A stretch of 64,000 nucleotides of DNA from Lysinibacillus boronitolerans JCM 21713 = 10a = NBRC 103108 (GTDB lineage: Bacteria; Bacillota; Bacilli; Bacillales_A; Planococcaceae). The notes under the pieces were generated by a model that searched no databases, was not told the origin of the DNA, and was given only the letters and a program-made list of their open reading frames with translations. Below are positions 1 to 8,427 of this stretch, piece after piece (position 1 is the first letter of the stretch; each line of letters begins with the position of its first letter). The translations under genes were made by a program, and so were the position numbers. The stretch covers positions 1 to 64,000 of the forward strand of contig NZ_JPVR01000071.1 in assembly GCF_000772935.1 (NCBI RefSeq). The letters are read 5' to 3'.

Positions 1-34
1 AAAGCCATCGAGAGTGAACCTCTCGATGGCTTTT
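1..34. terminator. Intrinsic terminator at window edge
   Basis: Perfect 14-bp inverted repeat (arms 1-14 and 20-33, loop TGAAC) flanked by A and T runs. It can act in either direction. The gene it serves lies to the left of the window. Confidence 0.75.
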
Positions 35-49
35 GTCTACAGTCTGAAA

Positions 50-74
50 GCCCTACATAAAGTAGGGCTTTTTT
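50..74. terminator. Second terminator hairpin
   Basis: A 7-bp stem (GCCCTAC/GTAGGGC) with a 5-nt loop is followed by six T on the plus strand. It backs up the terminator at 1-34 for a gene outside the window and may also end the leftward MFS transcript, which stops at 157. Positions 75-156 hold nothing I recognise. Confidence 0.7.
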
Positions 75-156
75 AGCGTCAAGATGCGTTTATGATTGTT
101 TATAAGCTAAATTTTAATTGTTATTTTATCCTCAACAATTATCTGAAATAAAATCT

Positions 157-1404
157 TCACTTTTTTTCTAGCGAGTCACCATGCTCAGCAGTAGGTTTAC
201 CAGCTTTTAATAAGACTTTACTGCCCAGAAGGAAAAATCCTTGGATGAAGAGTAATAGTCCTGTACCGATGAGTAGCCACTCAATAGCAATAATATCAGC
301 TATTGGCCCGAAAATTAGCATACCTAAAGGCATCATAGAGGTAGATATCATACTAAGAATGCCAAATACTCTTCCCATATAGTCACTTTCCACTTTTTCT
401 TGTAATAACACCGTTGCAGGTGTATTAAAGATTGGCATGGCTATGCCAGTAAGGGCCATGATCCCAAGATACAGCCAAAAAACAGGGATGATTCCGAGAG
501 CCATTGTACAAAGACCAAATAATAGAGCGGATAATGTCATCGTATGCACTTTATTTTTAAAGCCACCCCAAGTTGCGATTGCGATACCACCAACTAACAT
601 CCCAATGGCAAAGGCCATTTCGATGGCAGTCAAACGCCATACATCATTGCCAAAAGTTCGTGTAACTTGTAAAGGCGTTAAAAAGGCAGCAGGTGCAGCA
701 AGCAGCATGAAAAAGGCAAAGAACAAGAATAATTGTTTCAAGAAAGCATGCTCTTTAATATAGATAAAGCCTTGTTTCATATCACTAAAATAGCCTGTTG
801 TTTGTGGCTGATTAGCTTTTGCATGTGCAGGTATATGCAGAAATAATAAGAAGATAGCGATGGCAATAGCCGCTGTTGTCACATCAATAAAGAATATAGA
901 TTCGATAGAAGCCATCGTTAATAATGCACCACTTGCCATAGGAGCAAGAATCATGATAAACGCTTGAATGCTACTATTTGCGCCATTAACCTTCATTAAA
1001 TGCTCTTCAGGCACAAATTGTGGTAAAATAGCGCCCACTGCTGGTGTTTGAATACCTGCACCAACTGCACGTACAGCTGATATAACAAATAGTAGCCAGA
1101 GCTCATCATAGCCGATCAAAAATAAAATCGCTAAAATTAGCGTAGATAAGGCAATCATACCATCAGCTAAAATAATAAGCCATTTACGGTTATAGCGATC
1201 TGCCCAGACACCAGCAATAGGTGCTAAGAAGAAGGTTGGTAAAAAGCCGCAAATAATCGCAATGGTCATCATGCTGCCTGATTGCGTTGTAAGTGTGATA
1301 TACCATGTAATGGCATATTGCACAAGAGCAGAGCCAAAAAGTGAAATTGTTTGACTACTTAAAAAAAGTATCGTATTACGTTTCCAATGTTCCAAATTCG
1401 TCAT
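157..1404 (-). CDS. MFS drug efflux transporter, Mef-like (MFS_3 type)
   Basis: A 415-residue major facilitator with about 12 hydrophobic segments. The N-terminus (EHWKRN, then FLSSQTISLFGSALVQ), the loop ADRYNRK after TM2 and the later YMGRVFGI segment resemble the Mef macrolide-efflux group and the MFS_3 family; this is recognition, not an alignment. The product probably sits in the cytoplasmic membrane and exports a drug by proton antiport. The ATG at 1404 directly abuts its AAAGGA, which is too close. The in-frame TTG at 1395, 9 nt from AAAGGA, would give MEHWKRN and is better placed. A promoter, a 13-codon leader peptide and a terminator precede the gene (1449-1653), which points to antibiotic-induced attenuation. 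The substrate is inferred mainly from that leader. Confidence 0.85.
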   Translation of the reverse strand: MTNLEHWKRNTILFLSSQTISLFGSALVQYAITWYITLTTQSGSMMTIAIICGFLPTFFLAPIAGVWADRYNRKWLIILADGMIALSTLILAILFLIGYDELWLLFVISAVRAVGAGIQTPAVGAILPQFVPEEHLMKVNGANSSIQAFIMILAPMASGALLTMASIESIFFIDVTTAAIAIAIFLLFLHIPAHAKANQPQTTGYFSDMKQGFIYIKEHAFLKQLFLFFAFFMLLAAPAAFLTPLQVTRTFGNDVWRLTAIEMAFAIGMLVGGIAIATWGGFKNKVHTMTLSALLFGLCTMALGIIPVFWLYLGIMALTGIAMPIFNTPATVLLQEKVESDYMGRVFGILSMISTSMMPLGMLIFGPIADIIAIEWLLIGTGLLLFIQGFFLLGSKVLLKAGKPTAEHGDSLEKK

Positions 1405-1448
1405 TCCTTTCTAACAGTAGTGCCTGTGTGGAAAGTAAAAGACAACAC

Positions 1449-1480
1449 AAAAAAAGAGGGGAGTAGCAGTCCCCTCTTTT
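1449..1480 (-). terminator. Attenuator (leader terminator) of the MFS gene
   Basis: On the minus strand an 11-bp perfect stem (AAAAGAGGGGA / TCCCCTCTTTT, loop CTGCTAC) is followed by a seven-T run. It lies between the promoter at 1624-1653 and the MFS start at 1404, so it would stop transcription before the gene unless disrupted. Competing pairings exist upstream: TAGTCT at 1502-1497 can pair with AGACTA inside the leader ORF (1575-1570), while AGTC (1501-1498) plus TTTT (1495-1492) can pair with GACT (1471-1468) and AAAA (1480-1477) in the terminator arm. The switch mechanism is inferred. Confidence 0.8.
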
Positions 1481-1548
1481 CCAGTATTCCTAAAACAGAC
1501 TAGACCTAATTCCATTTCCCTTGCACAGCAGGCAAAGTGTACACATAT

Positions 1549-1590
1549 TTAATTAATAATGTGAAATCGTAGTCTAATTGAAGCTGTCAT
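1549..1590 (-). CDS. 13-codon macrolide-type leader peptide MTASIRLRFHIIN
   Basis: A short ORF on the minus strand reads MTASIRLRFHIIN and ends in TAA. Its ribosome-binding site is GGAGG, 8 nt before the ATG, and a well-formed promoter lies upstream. The sequence closely resembles RLR-motif leader peptides known to stall ribosomes with macrolides or ketolides: the ErmD/ErmK leader (MTHSMRLRF...) and the leader before mef/msr(D) (MTASMRLR), both recalled from memory. The Arg-Leu-Arg motif occupies residues 6-8. The codons for Ile5-Arg6-Leu7 also form one arm of an RNA pairing with the segment before the attenuator, so a stalled ribosome would change the downstream fold. The ORF is seen directly; the stalling role is inferred from the family. 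Confidence 0.82.
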   Translation of the reverse strand: MTASIRLRFHIIN

Positions 1591-1623
1591 TTGGAATACC
1601 TCCGTTCTATATAAGTTGTGTTG

Positions 1624-1653
1624 ATTGTAGCATAAAGTTCATCTATGCGTAAA
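1624..1653 (-). promoter_or_regulatory. Sigma-A promoter of the leader-MFS transcript
   Basis: On the minus strand: -35 TTTACG (1653-1648), 18-bp spacer, extended -10 TGCTACAAT with hexamer TACAAT (1629-1624). The start near 1617 would leave about 26 nt before the leader ATG. Confidence 0.7.
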
Positions 1654-1952
1654 GAATGAATGAAGCAAAAATTAGGTTGAATTTAAAAATATGGAAATTG
1701 TAAAGAAGCAACTCATCTACGTTTTTTTCACTCTTTTGCTATATTTATAGTTTTTGTTAAAGGAAAAGTATTACTCATCGCTTTTTCAGTAGTTTTTTAT
1801 GGTTTGTATACATATTTTGAATCTTTCTGAAACGTTTGTAGACGTGAAACGTATTAACTGCTTCCATTCCTCCCGATAAAGTTGCTTCGGAGACGTGCAT
1901 AAAGCGGGTACTTATCATATACTAAAATAGAAAAATAGAAAATGGAGGAAAT
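1654..1952. other. Intergenic stretch before the GHL10 gene
   Basis: AT-rich sequence with no ORF of note. Just before the downstream gene, CATATACT at about 1917-1924 fits a sigma-E-like -10 (consensus CATACAnT) as well as a poor sigma-A -10 (TATACT). GCATAAA lies about 12 bp upstream, where a sigma-E -35 could be. This is weak evidence. Confidence 0.3.
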
Positions 1953-3518
1953 ATGAGAAAGAAAAATAGTAAATGGAAACTCTTAACTTTAGTCGCGATG
2001 ATTTTTATGTTATGCCTATCGACAATCCCTGCAAAGACTGCCATGGCAAGCACGACACAGCCAAAAAGTGAAATGAGGGCTGTCTGGATTTCAACCGTTC
2101 TTAATCTTGATATGAAAGCAGGTATGACGAAGGAGCAGTACACGGCTTGGACACGCCAAACATTGGATCAACTTAAAGCTAATAAATTTAATACTGTTAT
2201 TTATCAAGTAAGACCGACAAATGATGCAATGTATGCCTCTGAGCTAGCGCCGTGGTCATCTTACATAACAGGCAAAAAGCAAGGCACAAATCCAGGCTAC
2301 GATCCTCTTGCGATCATGATAGAGGAAAGCCATAAACGGGGTATGGAGCTGCATGCATGGATGAATCCTTATCGTGTAACAATGTCTGGACAAAAACTGA
2401 CAGACCTTGCTGCAGATAATGTGGCGAGAACACATCCAAACTGGGTTATCAAATATGGCAAGCAGTATTATTTAAATCCAGGTTTACCAGAAGTACAAGA
2501 CTATTTAGTTGAAGTGGTAAGAGAGCTAGTAGCCAATTATGATATTGATGCAGTGCATATGGATGATTATTTTTATCCATATAAAATTGCTAATGAAGTT
2601 TTTCCAGATCAAGCAGCTTTTAAAAACTATGGAGGTTCCTTTAAAAAGGTGGAGGATTGGCGACGAGATAATGTCAACCGTCTTGTAGAAAATCTTTACA
2701 CGGCCATTAAAGACACAAAGTCATATGTTCAATTTGGTATTTCACCATTTGGTGTATGGCGCAATAAATCGCTAGATAAAACAGGAAGCGATACAAAGGC
2801 TGGTGTTAATAATTACGATGATTTATATGCAGACGTCAGAACATGGATTCAAAATGGCACAATTGATTACGTTACACCACAAATTTATTGGTCAAGAACA
2901 TTATCTGTTGCGAAATATGGAACGCTGCTAGATTGGTGGAGCCATGAAGTGCAAACCTACGCAACAACACACCCTGTCCATCTATACATTGGACTTGCTG
3001 ATTACAAAGTTGGCAATGATAGTGATGCAGCATGGAAAAATAAAATGGAGCTGCCTAGTCAAATACTAGCGAATCGTTCGGAAAAGGTAGCGGCTAAGGG
3101 GCAAATGCATTTCTCCTTAAGAAGCTTTCAAAACAATAAACTAGGCTATGCAACGATTGTTAGTCAACAGCTATATAATTACACAGCATTGACACCAGAA
3201 ACAACTTGGAATGATGACACAGTGCCGAACGTGCCAACTTTTGTGCAGGTGACAAAGGAAGCGACAGGTCGCAAAATAGAGATTATAGACGAAAATGAAA
3301 CACAACCACGCAAGTATGTCATTTATCGTTTTACAGGAAACAAAGAAGGCTCTTATGATGACCCTCGAAATATAGTGGATGTTGTTTATAATATGGATGG
3401 CCTCACTAAATTTGTGGACAAGTCAGCTCTTGCTAAGCATAGCTATACATACGGCATTAAGGCTGTATCTGCTACAGGTGTGGAAAGCAAGGAAGCTTTT
3501 GTAGTGAAAGAAGATTAA
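1953..3518 (+). CDS. Secreted glycoside hydrolase-like protein, GHL10 (YngK type)
   Basis: A 521-residue protein with a Sec signal peptide (KKNSKWK, a hydrophobic run, probable cleavage after AMA near residue 32). The catalytic region begins with EMRAVWIST and contains VIYQVRPTNDAMY, LHAWMNPYRV, the acidic segment DAVHMDDYFYPY and QIYWSR, which are hallmarks of the GHL10/DUF187 family. A C-terminal fibronectin-III-like domain (from about residue 425) follows. Relatives are thought to act on cell-wall or surface glycans, but the substrate here is unknown. The ribosome-binding site GGAGG sits 4 nt before the ATG. The gene is monocistronic, with a shared terminator at 3522-3569. The promoter region may be sporulation-type, but weakly so. 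Confidence 0.85.
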   Translation: MRKKNSKWKLLTLVAMIFMLCLSTIPAKTAMASTTQPKSEMRAVWISTVLNLDMKAGMTKEQYTAWTRQTLDQLKANKFNTVIYQVRPTNDAMYASELAPWSSYITGKKQGTNPGYDPLAIMIEESHKRGMELHAWMNPYRVTMSGQKLTDLAADNVARTHPNWVIKYGKQYYLNPGLPEVQDYLVEVVRELVANYDIDAVHMDDYFYPYKIANEVFPDQAAFKNYGGSFKKVEDWRRDNVNRLVENLYTAIKDTKSYVQFGISPFGVWRNKSLDKTGSDTKAGVNNYDDLYADVRTWIQNGTIDYVTPQIYWSRTLSVAKYGTLLDWWSHEVQTYATTHPVHLYIGLADYKVGNDSDAAWKNKMELPSQILANRSEKVAAKGQMHFSLRSFQNNKLGYATIVSQQLYNYTALTPETTWNDDTVPNVPTFVQVTKEATGRKIEIIDENETQPRKYVIYRFTGNKEGSYDDPRNIVDVVYNMDGLTKFVDKSALAKHSYTYGIKAVSATGVESKEAFVVKED

Positions 3519-3521
3519 TAA

Positions 3522-3569
3522 AAAAAACAGCCACTCACATGCAATGACTGCATGAATGGCTGTTTTTTT
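3522..3569. terminator. Bidirectional terminator
   Basis: The outer stem AACAGCCA/TGGCTGTT and inner stem CATGCA/TGCATG are flanked by A and T runs. It separates the convergent GHL10 and RND genes. Confidence 0.85.
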
Positions 3570-3570
3570 A

Positions 3571-6500
3571 TTAATTTTCTTCAATATCTTTACGGTTTTT
3601 CTTTAACATTTTAGATAGCATTTCATAAACAATTGGTACAACAACGAGTGTTAATAGGGTAGAAGATAATAAACCGCCAATTACAGTAATAGCTAAGTCT
3701 TTGGAAATTAATCCACTACCGCCAGTACCAAGTGCCATTGGAATCATAGCACCAATTGTAGCGATGGCTGTCATCAGGATAGGACGTAAACGTGTTGCCC
3801 CAGCTTCAAGGATCGCTTCACGCATGGCAAGACCATCATGTTCCATATGAATGATACGGTCAACTAATACGATGGCATTTGTTACAACGATACCAATCAA
3901 CATCAATAGACCCATCATGACAGATACAGAAATAGTTTGCCCTGTAACGAATAAACCAATGAATGCACCAATTACTGCGAATGGTAGTGAGAAAAGAATA
4001 GCGAACGGAGCTAAACCTTCTCCGAATGTAACCACTAGAATGAAGTAAACAATGGCAATGGCTGCTAACATCGCAATACCAAGCTTAGTGAATGTTTCTT
4101 GCATATCTGCAGCAACACCAGCAACACCAAGTGTTACACCTTTTTGTAAATCTAATTTATCAATTTTTTTATCAGCAGCAGTAGTGGCTTTTGAAATATC
4201 GTCACCGATAATCGTACCAGATACTGTTGCAAAATATTCACCTTTTGAACGAGATAATGAGTTAAGTGTTGTACCTTCCTCAACATCTACTAATTCTCTG
4301 ATAGTCATTGTTGTACCCAATGCTGTTTTAATTTCAGTGGCTAAGACATCATCAAGTGAAGTCGCAGCTGCTTTAGCATCGCGTTGAACGATGACATCGA
4401 TATCTTTACCATCGTTTTTCACGGTAGTTAATATTTCTTGTGATGTATTTGAATTTAATGCCATCACGATTTGAGCTGTCGTTAACCCGTATTGAAGGAC
4501 ATTTTTTTGTTCAACTTTTAGCACATGCTCTACATATGGATCTTCATTATCAGATTTAATATCTTCTAAGCCATCCACTTCTTTTAGAGCGCCCTCTACT
4601 TGCTTCACAGCATCTCGAAGTTTATCTAAATCATCACTATACAGTGTATAGCTGACTTCGTTTGATGACATCGACATAGAAGTGAAGTTTTGAGACTTCC
4701 ATTCTCCTGATTGCCCGATGTTAAATACATAGTCTTCAACCTCTTCACGAGCTTTAGGGAAGTCTTCCATATCCGGATCAAAGATAAGGTACATTAAGGC
4801 ACCGCCAGCACCTCCACCCATCATCATTGCTGATGGATCGACATTCTTCGCATCTGTAATGGAAACTTGTAAAATATCAACATCTTTACGTTTCATTAAT
4901 TCTTTTTCTACTTTTTCAACATTTGCTGCCGTTTCGTCAGCCAGCTCTCCCGTTGCAGGCGTATACGTTAAGTACATAACTTTTTCTTCTTGTGATCCCA
5001 TAAAACTAAAACCAATAAGTGGTGTTAATGCAAGAGAACCAACAAGTAAAAGAATCGCAATGACAGATGTAATAATTTTGTGATTTAATACTTTTTCTAG
5101 GACACCTTTGTACCAAGTAGCAAGTTTACCAACTTCTTTATGTTGGCTTTCAGTCTTCTCACCGTATAATTTTTTACGGAATAAGAAGTGAGATAAAGCA
5201 GGTACGATTGTGATCGCAACTAATAATGATGCACCTAATGCAAATGTCATTGTAAGGGCAAATGGCATGAACAATTCGCCTACCATACCACCTACGAAAA
5301 TAAGGGGAGCGAATACAGCTACCGTTACTAATGTTGAAGAAAGAATTGGTTTAAACATTTCAATTGTTGCTTCACGAATGAGGGTACGACCTGTAAGCTT
5401 TTCTTGCTTTAAGTGAATTCGTCGGTAAATATTTTCTACAACTACGATTGAGTCATCGATAACACGGCCAATTGCGACGGTAATCGCGCCCAGGGTCATG
5501 ATATTTAATGTAATATCCATCCAGTTTAATAGAAGTAATGCCATGAAGATAGAAACTGGGATAGAAATAATTGAGATAATCGTTGATTTGAAATCACGTA
5601 AGAATAGTAAAATGATTAATACGGCAATTGCGCCACCAAATACTGCTTTTTCGATCATTGTAAATACAGAATCTTCGATTGGGGCACCTTGGTCAAGTGA
5701 GATCTCTACGTTTAAGCCGTCTAATCGTTTTTCCTCATCCTTCATAAGGTCTTTGACTGCATTGACAACTGTTACCGTATTGGCATCTTGGCCTTTCACG
5801 ATTTGAATCGCAATGGCATCTTGACCATTTGTACGTGAAACAGATTGCACTTTACCTTCTACTTCAATTTTTGCAATATCACCTAGACGAACGAAAGGTG
5901 AAGGATTTGTAGCTGAAGGTGTAACAGGAATTAATAAGTCTTTCAGTTCATCCACTGATTTTACCTTACCGTCTACTGAAACTGCTTGTTCGCCGACAGT
6001 AAATTGATATAAACCAAGTGACAGTGACATATCACTTGCCTGAATCATTTGTTTAACAGTATCCTCTGTTAAACCAAGTGCTGCCATTTTTTCTTCATCA
6101 TATTTAAATGATACTTGTTCAATATGCTGACCTGTGATAGTAGCGGATGCCACACCATCAATTTTTTCGATTTTAGGAAGTAGAACATCTTCAACTGTTG
6201 AAGTTAAATCAACAATATCTTCCTTAGAGCTACTTACAGATAAAGCGACTACAGGCATCATGTTCATGCTGATTGCCATAATAGTAGGCTCTTGAGCGCC
6301 TTCAGGTAGTTTAAGATTATCTAAAGCTGCCTCTAATTGTCGTTTTTTCTCATCCATATCAATTCCATAGTCGTATTCCACTTGAACTTGTGCTACGTTG
6401 GAAGAGGATGTTGAGTAAACAGCCTTCACATCTTCTAAACTTTCTATGGATTTTTCGAACGGAATGGAAAGCTCATTCATGACTTGTTCAGGCGTTGCGC

Positions 6501-6666
6501 CAGGATATACGCCCATGACAATTAAATACGGGATCGAAATATCGGGTATCGATTCCATTTTCATCCTTGTACCCGAATAAATACCAGAGACAGTGATGAT
6601 AATTGTTAATAACCATACTGCCAATTTGTTCTTTAATACGAAATTAACTAAACCTTTCACCTTCAC
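3571..6666 (-). CDS. RND family efflux transporter (SwrC/YerP type)
   Basis: A 1031-residue resistance-nodulation-division transporter. It has the expected plan: TM1 at the N-terminus (VLKNKLAVWLLTIII), a large extracytoplasmic loop opening with YPGATPEQV, a TM2-6 block around residues 335-500 containing GRVIDDSIVVVENIYRR, a second loop, and a TM8-12 block near 865-1020 containing VTNAIVLVDRI. It closely resembles Bacillus subtilis SwrC (YerP), which exports surfactin. As is usual for that Gram-positive branch, no membrane-fusion or outer-membrane partner is encoded nearby. The start codon lies in a region with only a weak ribosome-binding site. A divergent TetR gene shares its promoter region, and the operator fills the spacer of this gene's promoter, so repression is very likely. 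The substrate is unknown; amphiphiles or lipopeptides are the best guess. Confidence 0.92.
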   Translation of the reverse strand: MKVKGLVNFVLKNKLAVWLLTIIITVSGIYSGTRMKMESIPDISIPYLIVMGVYPGATPEQVMNELSIPFEKSIESLEDVKAVYSTSSSNVAQVQVEYDYGIDMDEKKRQLEAALDNLKLPEGAQEPTIMAISMNMMPVVALSVSSSKEDIVDLTSTVEDVLLPKIEKIDGVASATITGQHIEQVSFKYDEEKMAALGLTEDTVKQMIQASDMSLSLGLYQFTVGEQAVSVDGKVKSVDELKDLLIPVTPSATNPSPFVRLGDIAKIEVEGKVQSVSRTNGQDAIAIQIVKGQDANTVTVVNAVKDLMKDEEKRLDGLNVEISLDQGAPIEDSVFTMIEKAVFGGAIAVLIILLFLRDFKSTIISIISIPVSIFMALLLLNWMDITLNIMTLGAITVAIGRVIDDSIVVVENIYRRIHLKQEKLTGRTLIREATIEMFKPILSSTLVTVAVFAPLIFVGGMVGELFMPFALTMTFALGASLLVAITIVPALSHFLFRKKLYGEKTESQHKEVGKLATWYKGVLEKVLNHKIITSVIAILLLVGSLALTPLIGFSFMGSQEEKVMYLTYTPATGELADETAANVEKVEKELMKRKDVDILQVSITDAKNVDPSAMMMGGGAGGALMYLIFDPDMEDFPKAREEVEDYVFNIGQSGEWKSQNFTSMSMSSNEVSYTLYSDDLDKLRDAVKQVEGALKEVDGLEDIKSDNEDPYVEHVLKVEQKNVLQYGLTTAQIVMALNSNTSQEILTTVKNDGKDIDVIVQRDAKAAATSLDDVLATEIKTALGTTMTIRELVDVEEGTTLNSLSRSKGEYFATVSGTIIGDDISKATTAADKKIDKLDLQKGVTLGVAGVAADMQETFTKLGIAMLAAIAIVYFILVVTFGEGLAPFAILFSLPFAVIGAFIGLFVTGQTISVSVMMGLLMLIGIVVTNAIVLVDRIIHMEHDGLAMREAILEAGATRLRPILMTAIATIGAMIPMALGTGGSGLISKDLAITVIGGLLSSTLLTLVVVPIVYEMLSKMLKKNRKDIEEN

Positions 6667-6678
6667 ACCTACCCTTTA

Positions 6679-6731
6679 TTGACTATCTAAATTCAATTAT
6701 TTATACTAATGACTAATCGGTCATTTGTCAA
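6679..6731. promoter_or_regulatory. Divergent promoters with TetR operator
   Basis: Plus-strand promoter for the TetR gene: TTGACT (6679-6684), 17 bp, TATACT (6702-6707). Minus-strand promoter for the RND gene: TTGACA (6731-6726), 17 bp, TAGTAT (6708-6703). An inverted repeat ATGAC-N6-GTCAT (6709-6724) fills the RND promoter spacer and covers the expected TetR-gene start point. One bound repressor would therefore block both transcripts. The layout is seen directly; the regulator's identity is inferred from position. Confidence 0.75.
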
Positions 6732-6759
6732 CGAAATGCATTAGGAGAGAGTTAAAAAT

Positions 6760-7593
6760 ATGTTAAAAAAGCAATTAATTATGGAGAAAGCGTTAGAACT
6801 GTTTTCTGAACAGGGTTTTGAAGCTACGTCAGTACAGCAAATTACAGACCGCTGCGGGATTTCTAAAGGTGCATTTTATTTATCCTTCAAAACCAAAGAT
6901 GAGCTTGTTATATCAATGGTTGATTACTATTTACAGCAGTTTATTATAGATGTTGACCAAGTAGTCAGAGGAACGTATAACAAAGAAACTGTTTTGGTTG
7001 AATTTTATAAAAGCATTTTTCAAGCATTCAAAGACCATTCTGCATCCGCACGTGTATTCTTTAATGAAAAGGTCTTTTTAACAAAAAAAGAGCTATTTCA
7101 TAAAATAACGGCGTATGAAGCAGAAATGTCGAAATCAATTCTCTATATGCTTGAGCAACTTTATCAGGATCAATTACAAGAAACGAAATATGATGTAATG
7201 TACTGCATAAAAGGATTTATGAAGAGCTATGCTGAGCTTTTTATTTTTTCAGATATGCCACTTGATTTAGAGCAATTAGCTAAATCTTTAGCAGAAAAGA
7301 CAGATATTATTGCACATCATACAACTATTCCTTTTATTACAGCAGATCTTGTGCCGTTTATTGCAAAGCCGTGTGAGCAAGACGTGTCAAAAGATGCTGT
7401 ACTACAATTATTGGAGCAAAATATAAATCATGCTGAGGATTCTATAGAAAAAGAATCCATTGAGTTGTTAAAGCAAGAAATAGAAAATCCTACTTATGGT
7501 AAAGCAATCATTAAAGGACTAATTGAAAATCTACGTTTAGACCCAGCGTATCATTGGATTGCATATGTAACTGCAAAATACTTTAATATTTGA
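6760..7593 (+). CDS. TetR family transcriptional regulator of the RND gene
   Basis: A 277-residue regulator. Residues 1-50 form the TetR DNA-binding domain (KALELFSEQGFEATSVQQIT, then CGISKGAFYLSFKTKDEL). The rest is helical ligand-binding sequence. It is longer than the usual 190-210 residues: about 80 extra residues after position 195 run through a charged segment (INHAEDSIEKESIELLKQE) to the C-terminus, so the effector domain is unusual. The ribosome-binding site AGGAGAGAG supports the ATG at 6760. Divergent arrangement and the shared operator at 6709-6724 imply that it represses both itself and the RND exporter. Confidence 0.88.
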   Translation: MLKKQLIMEKALELFSEQGFEATSVQQITDRCGISKGAFYLSFKTKDELVISMVDYYLQQFIIDVDQVVRGTYNKETVLVEFYKSIFQAFKDHSASARVFFNEKVFLTKKELFHKITAYEAEMSKSILYMLEQLYQDQLQETKYDVMYCIKGFMKSYAELFIFSDMPLDLEQLAKSLAEKTDIIAHHTTIPFITADLVPFIAKPCEQDVSKDAVLQLLEQNINHAEDSIEKESIELLKQEIENPTYGKAIIKGLIENLRLDPAYHWIAYVTAKYFNI

Positions 7594-7601
7594 ACTCAAG
7601 G

Positions 7602-7642
7602 ATAGAATTGTTCACGTTTGGTGGTGAACAATTCTATTTTTA
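7602..7642. terminator. Bidirectional terminator
   Basis: A 14-bp perfect inverted repeat (arms 7602-7615 and 7624-7637) is followed by T residues. It serves the TetR gene and the leftward kinase gene. Confidence 0.85.
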
Positions 7643-7653
7643 ATGGTTTTTAT

Positions 7654-8427
7654 CTATGGATGGGGGCAAGATTGCAAGGCCTCTAAAGCACTTGCAAAGG
7701 GTTCTTGAATCCATAATAGGCGCTCAAGAAAATCTTGGACATTGGATGGTAACTTCAATTCCTGCTGCCAAGCTTTCTCTTTTTTATTGCTTGGCTTGTA
7801 GTCTGAGTATAGTAAAAATAATAAAAAATGGCCGACAAAATAAAGATCACTAATATGATTTTCAGCACGTTTTGGGTTTTCAATCGTAGAGATATCGATT
7901 TGCTTTTTGTAAGTGGTAGCTAGACCAAAGTCAATAATATGCAATTGTTGACCTACTAACAATATATTCGGAATCCGTAAATCGCGATGAACAATATCAT
8001 AATTGTGTAACTGTACAATTTGTTCTAATAGTTGCTTTGTAATAGCAAGGGATTGAGCGGTTGAAAATTTGGCACCGTTTTGAAAAATAAGCTGCTCAAA
8101 AGTTTGCCCATTGACATAGTCCATCATAAAAAATGGGCAATCTTGAATTGTTCCTGTTGAATGAATGGTAGGAACATAGGGTAGTGATAGTTGCTGGAGT
8201 ATGTGTATTTCTTGTTGAAATTTTTGAATGGTTTTCTGGTGATGACGATGTTTGGGACGCAAGCATTTTAAAACAAATAGACTTGCTGAAGAGCGATCTT
8301 CAATTAAATACGTACGACCATATGAGCCATAGCCAAGGAATTTTTTAAAAGAAAAATCGGGATGTTTGGCAATGTAAAGTTCAACAGCCTGGTCAAAACT
8401 TTTTTCGGATAGTCGTTTCCACCACAT
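7654..8427 (-). CDS. Hanks-type Ser/Thr protein kinase
   Basis: A 257-residue cytoplasmic kinase domain without a membrane segment or PASTA repeats. The key elements are intact: glycine loop GYGSYG (32-37), VLK lysine K54, probable helix-C glutamate E73, catalytic HRDLRIPN (H147, R148, D149, N154) and DFG (166-168). It should bind ATP and phosphorylate Ser/Thr. The ATG overlaps the stop of the upstream 59-codon gene (TAATG), so the two are translationally coupled and probably made together. Soluble single-domain kinases such as YabT and YrzF occur in Bacillus, but I cannot assign this one to either. The partner gene suggests that its substrate may be the Ser/Arg-rich protein. Confidence 0.85.
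   Translation of the reverse strand: MWWKRLSEKSFDQAVELYIAKHPDFSFKKFLGYGSYGRTYLIEDRSSASLFVLKCLRPKHRHHQKTIQKFQQEIHILQQLSLPYVPTIHSTGTIQDCPFFMMDYVNGQTFEQLIFQNGAKFSTAQSLAITKQLLEQIVQLHNYDIVHRDLRIPNILLVGQQLHIIDFGLATTYKKQIDISTIENPKRAENHISDLYFVGHFLLFLLYSDYKPSNKKEKAWQQELKLPSNVQDFLERLLWIQEPFASALEALQSCPHP

Noticed and set aside
1..74. Twin hairpins as the end of a mobile element
   Set aside because: The two repeats differ in sequence, have T runs and no target duplication; they are terminators.
3851..5806. Several plus-strand ORFs of 65-111 codons inside the RND gene
   Set aside because: They run antisense to a full-length, motif-complete transporter, lack ribosome-binding sites and have random composition.
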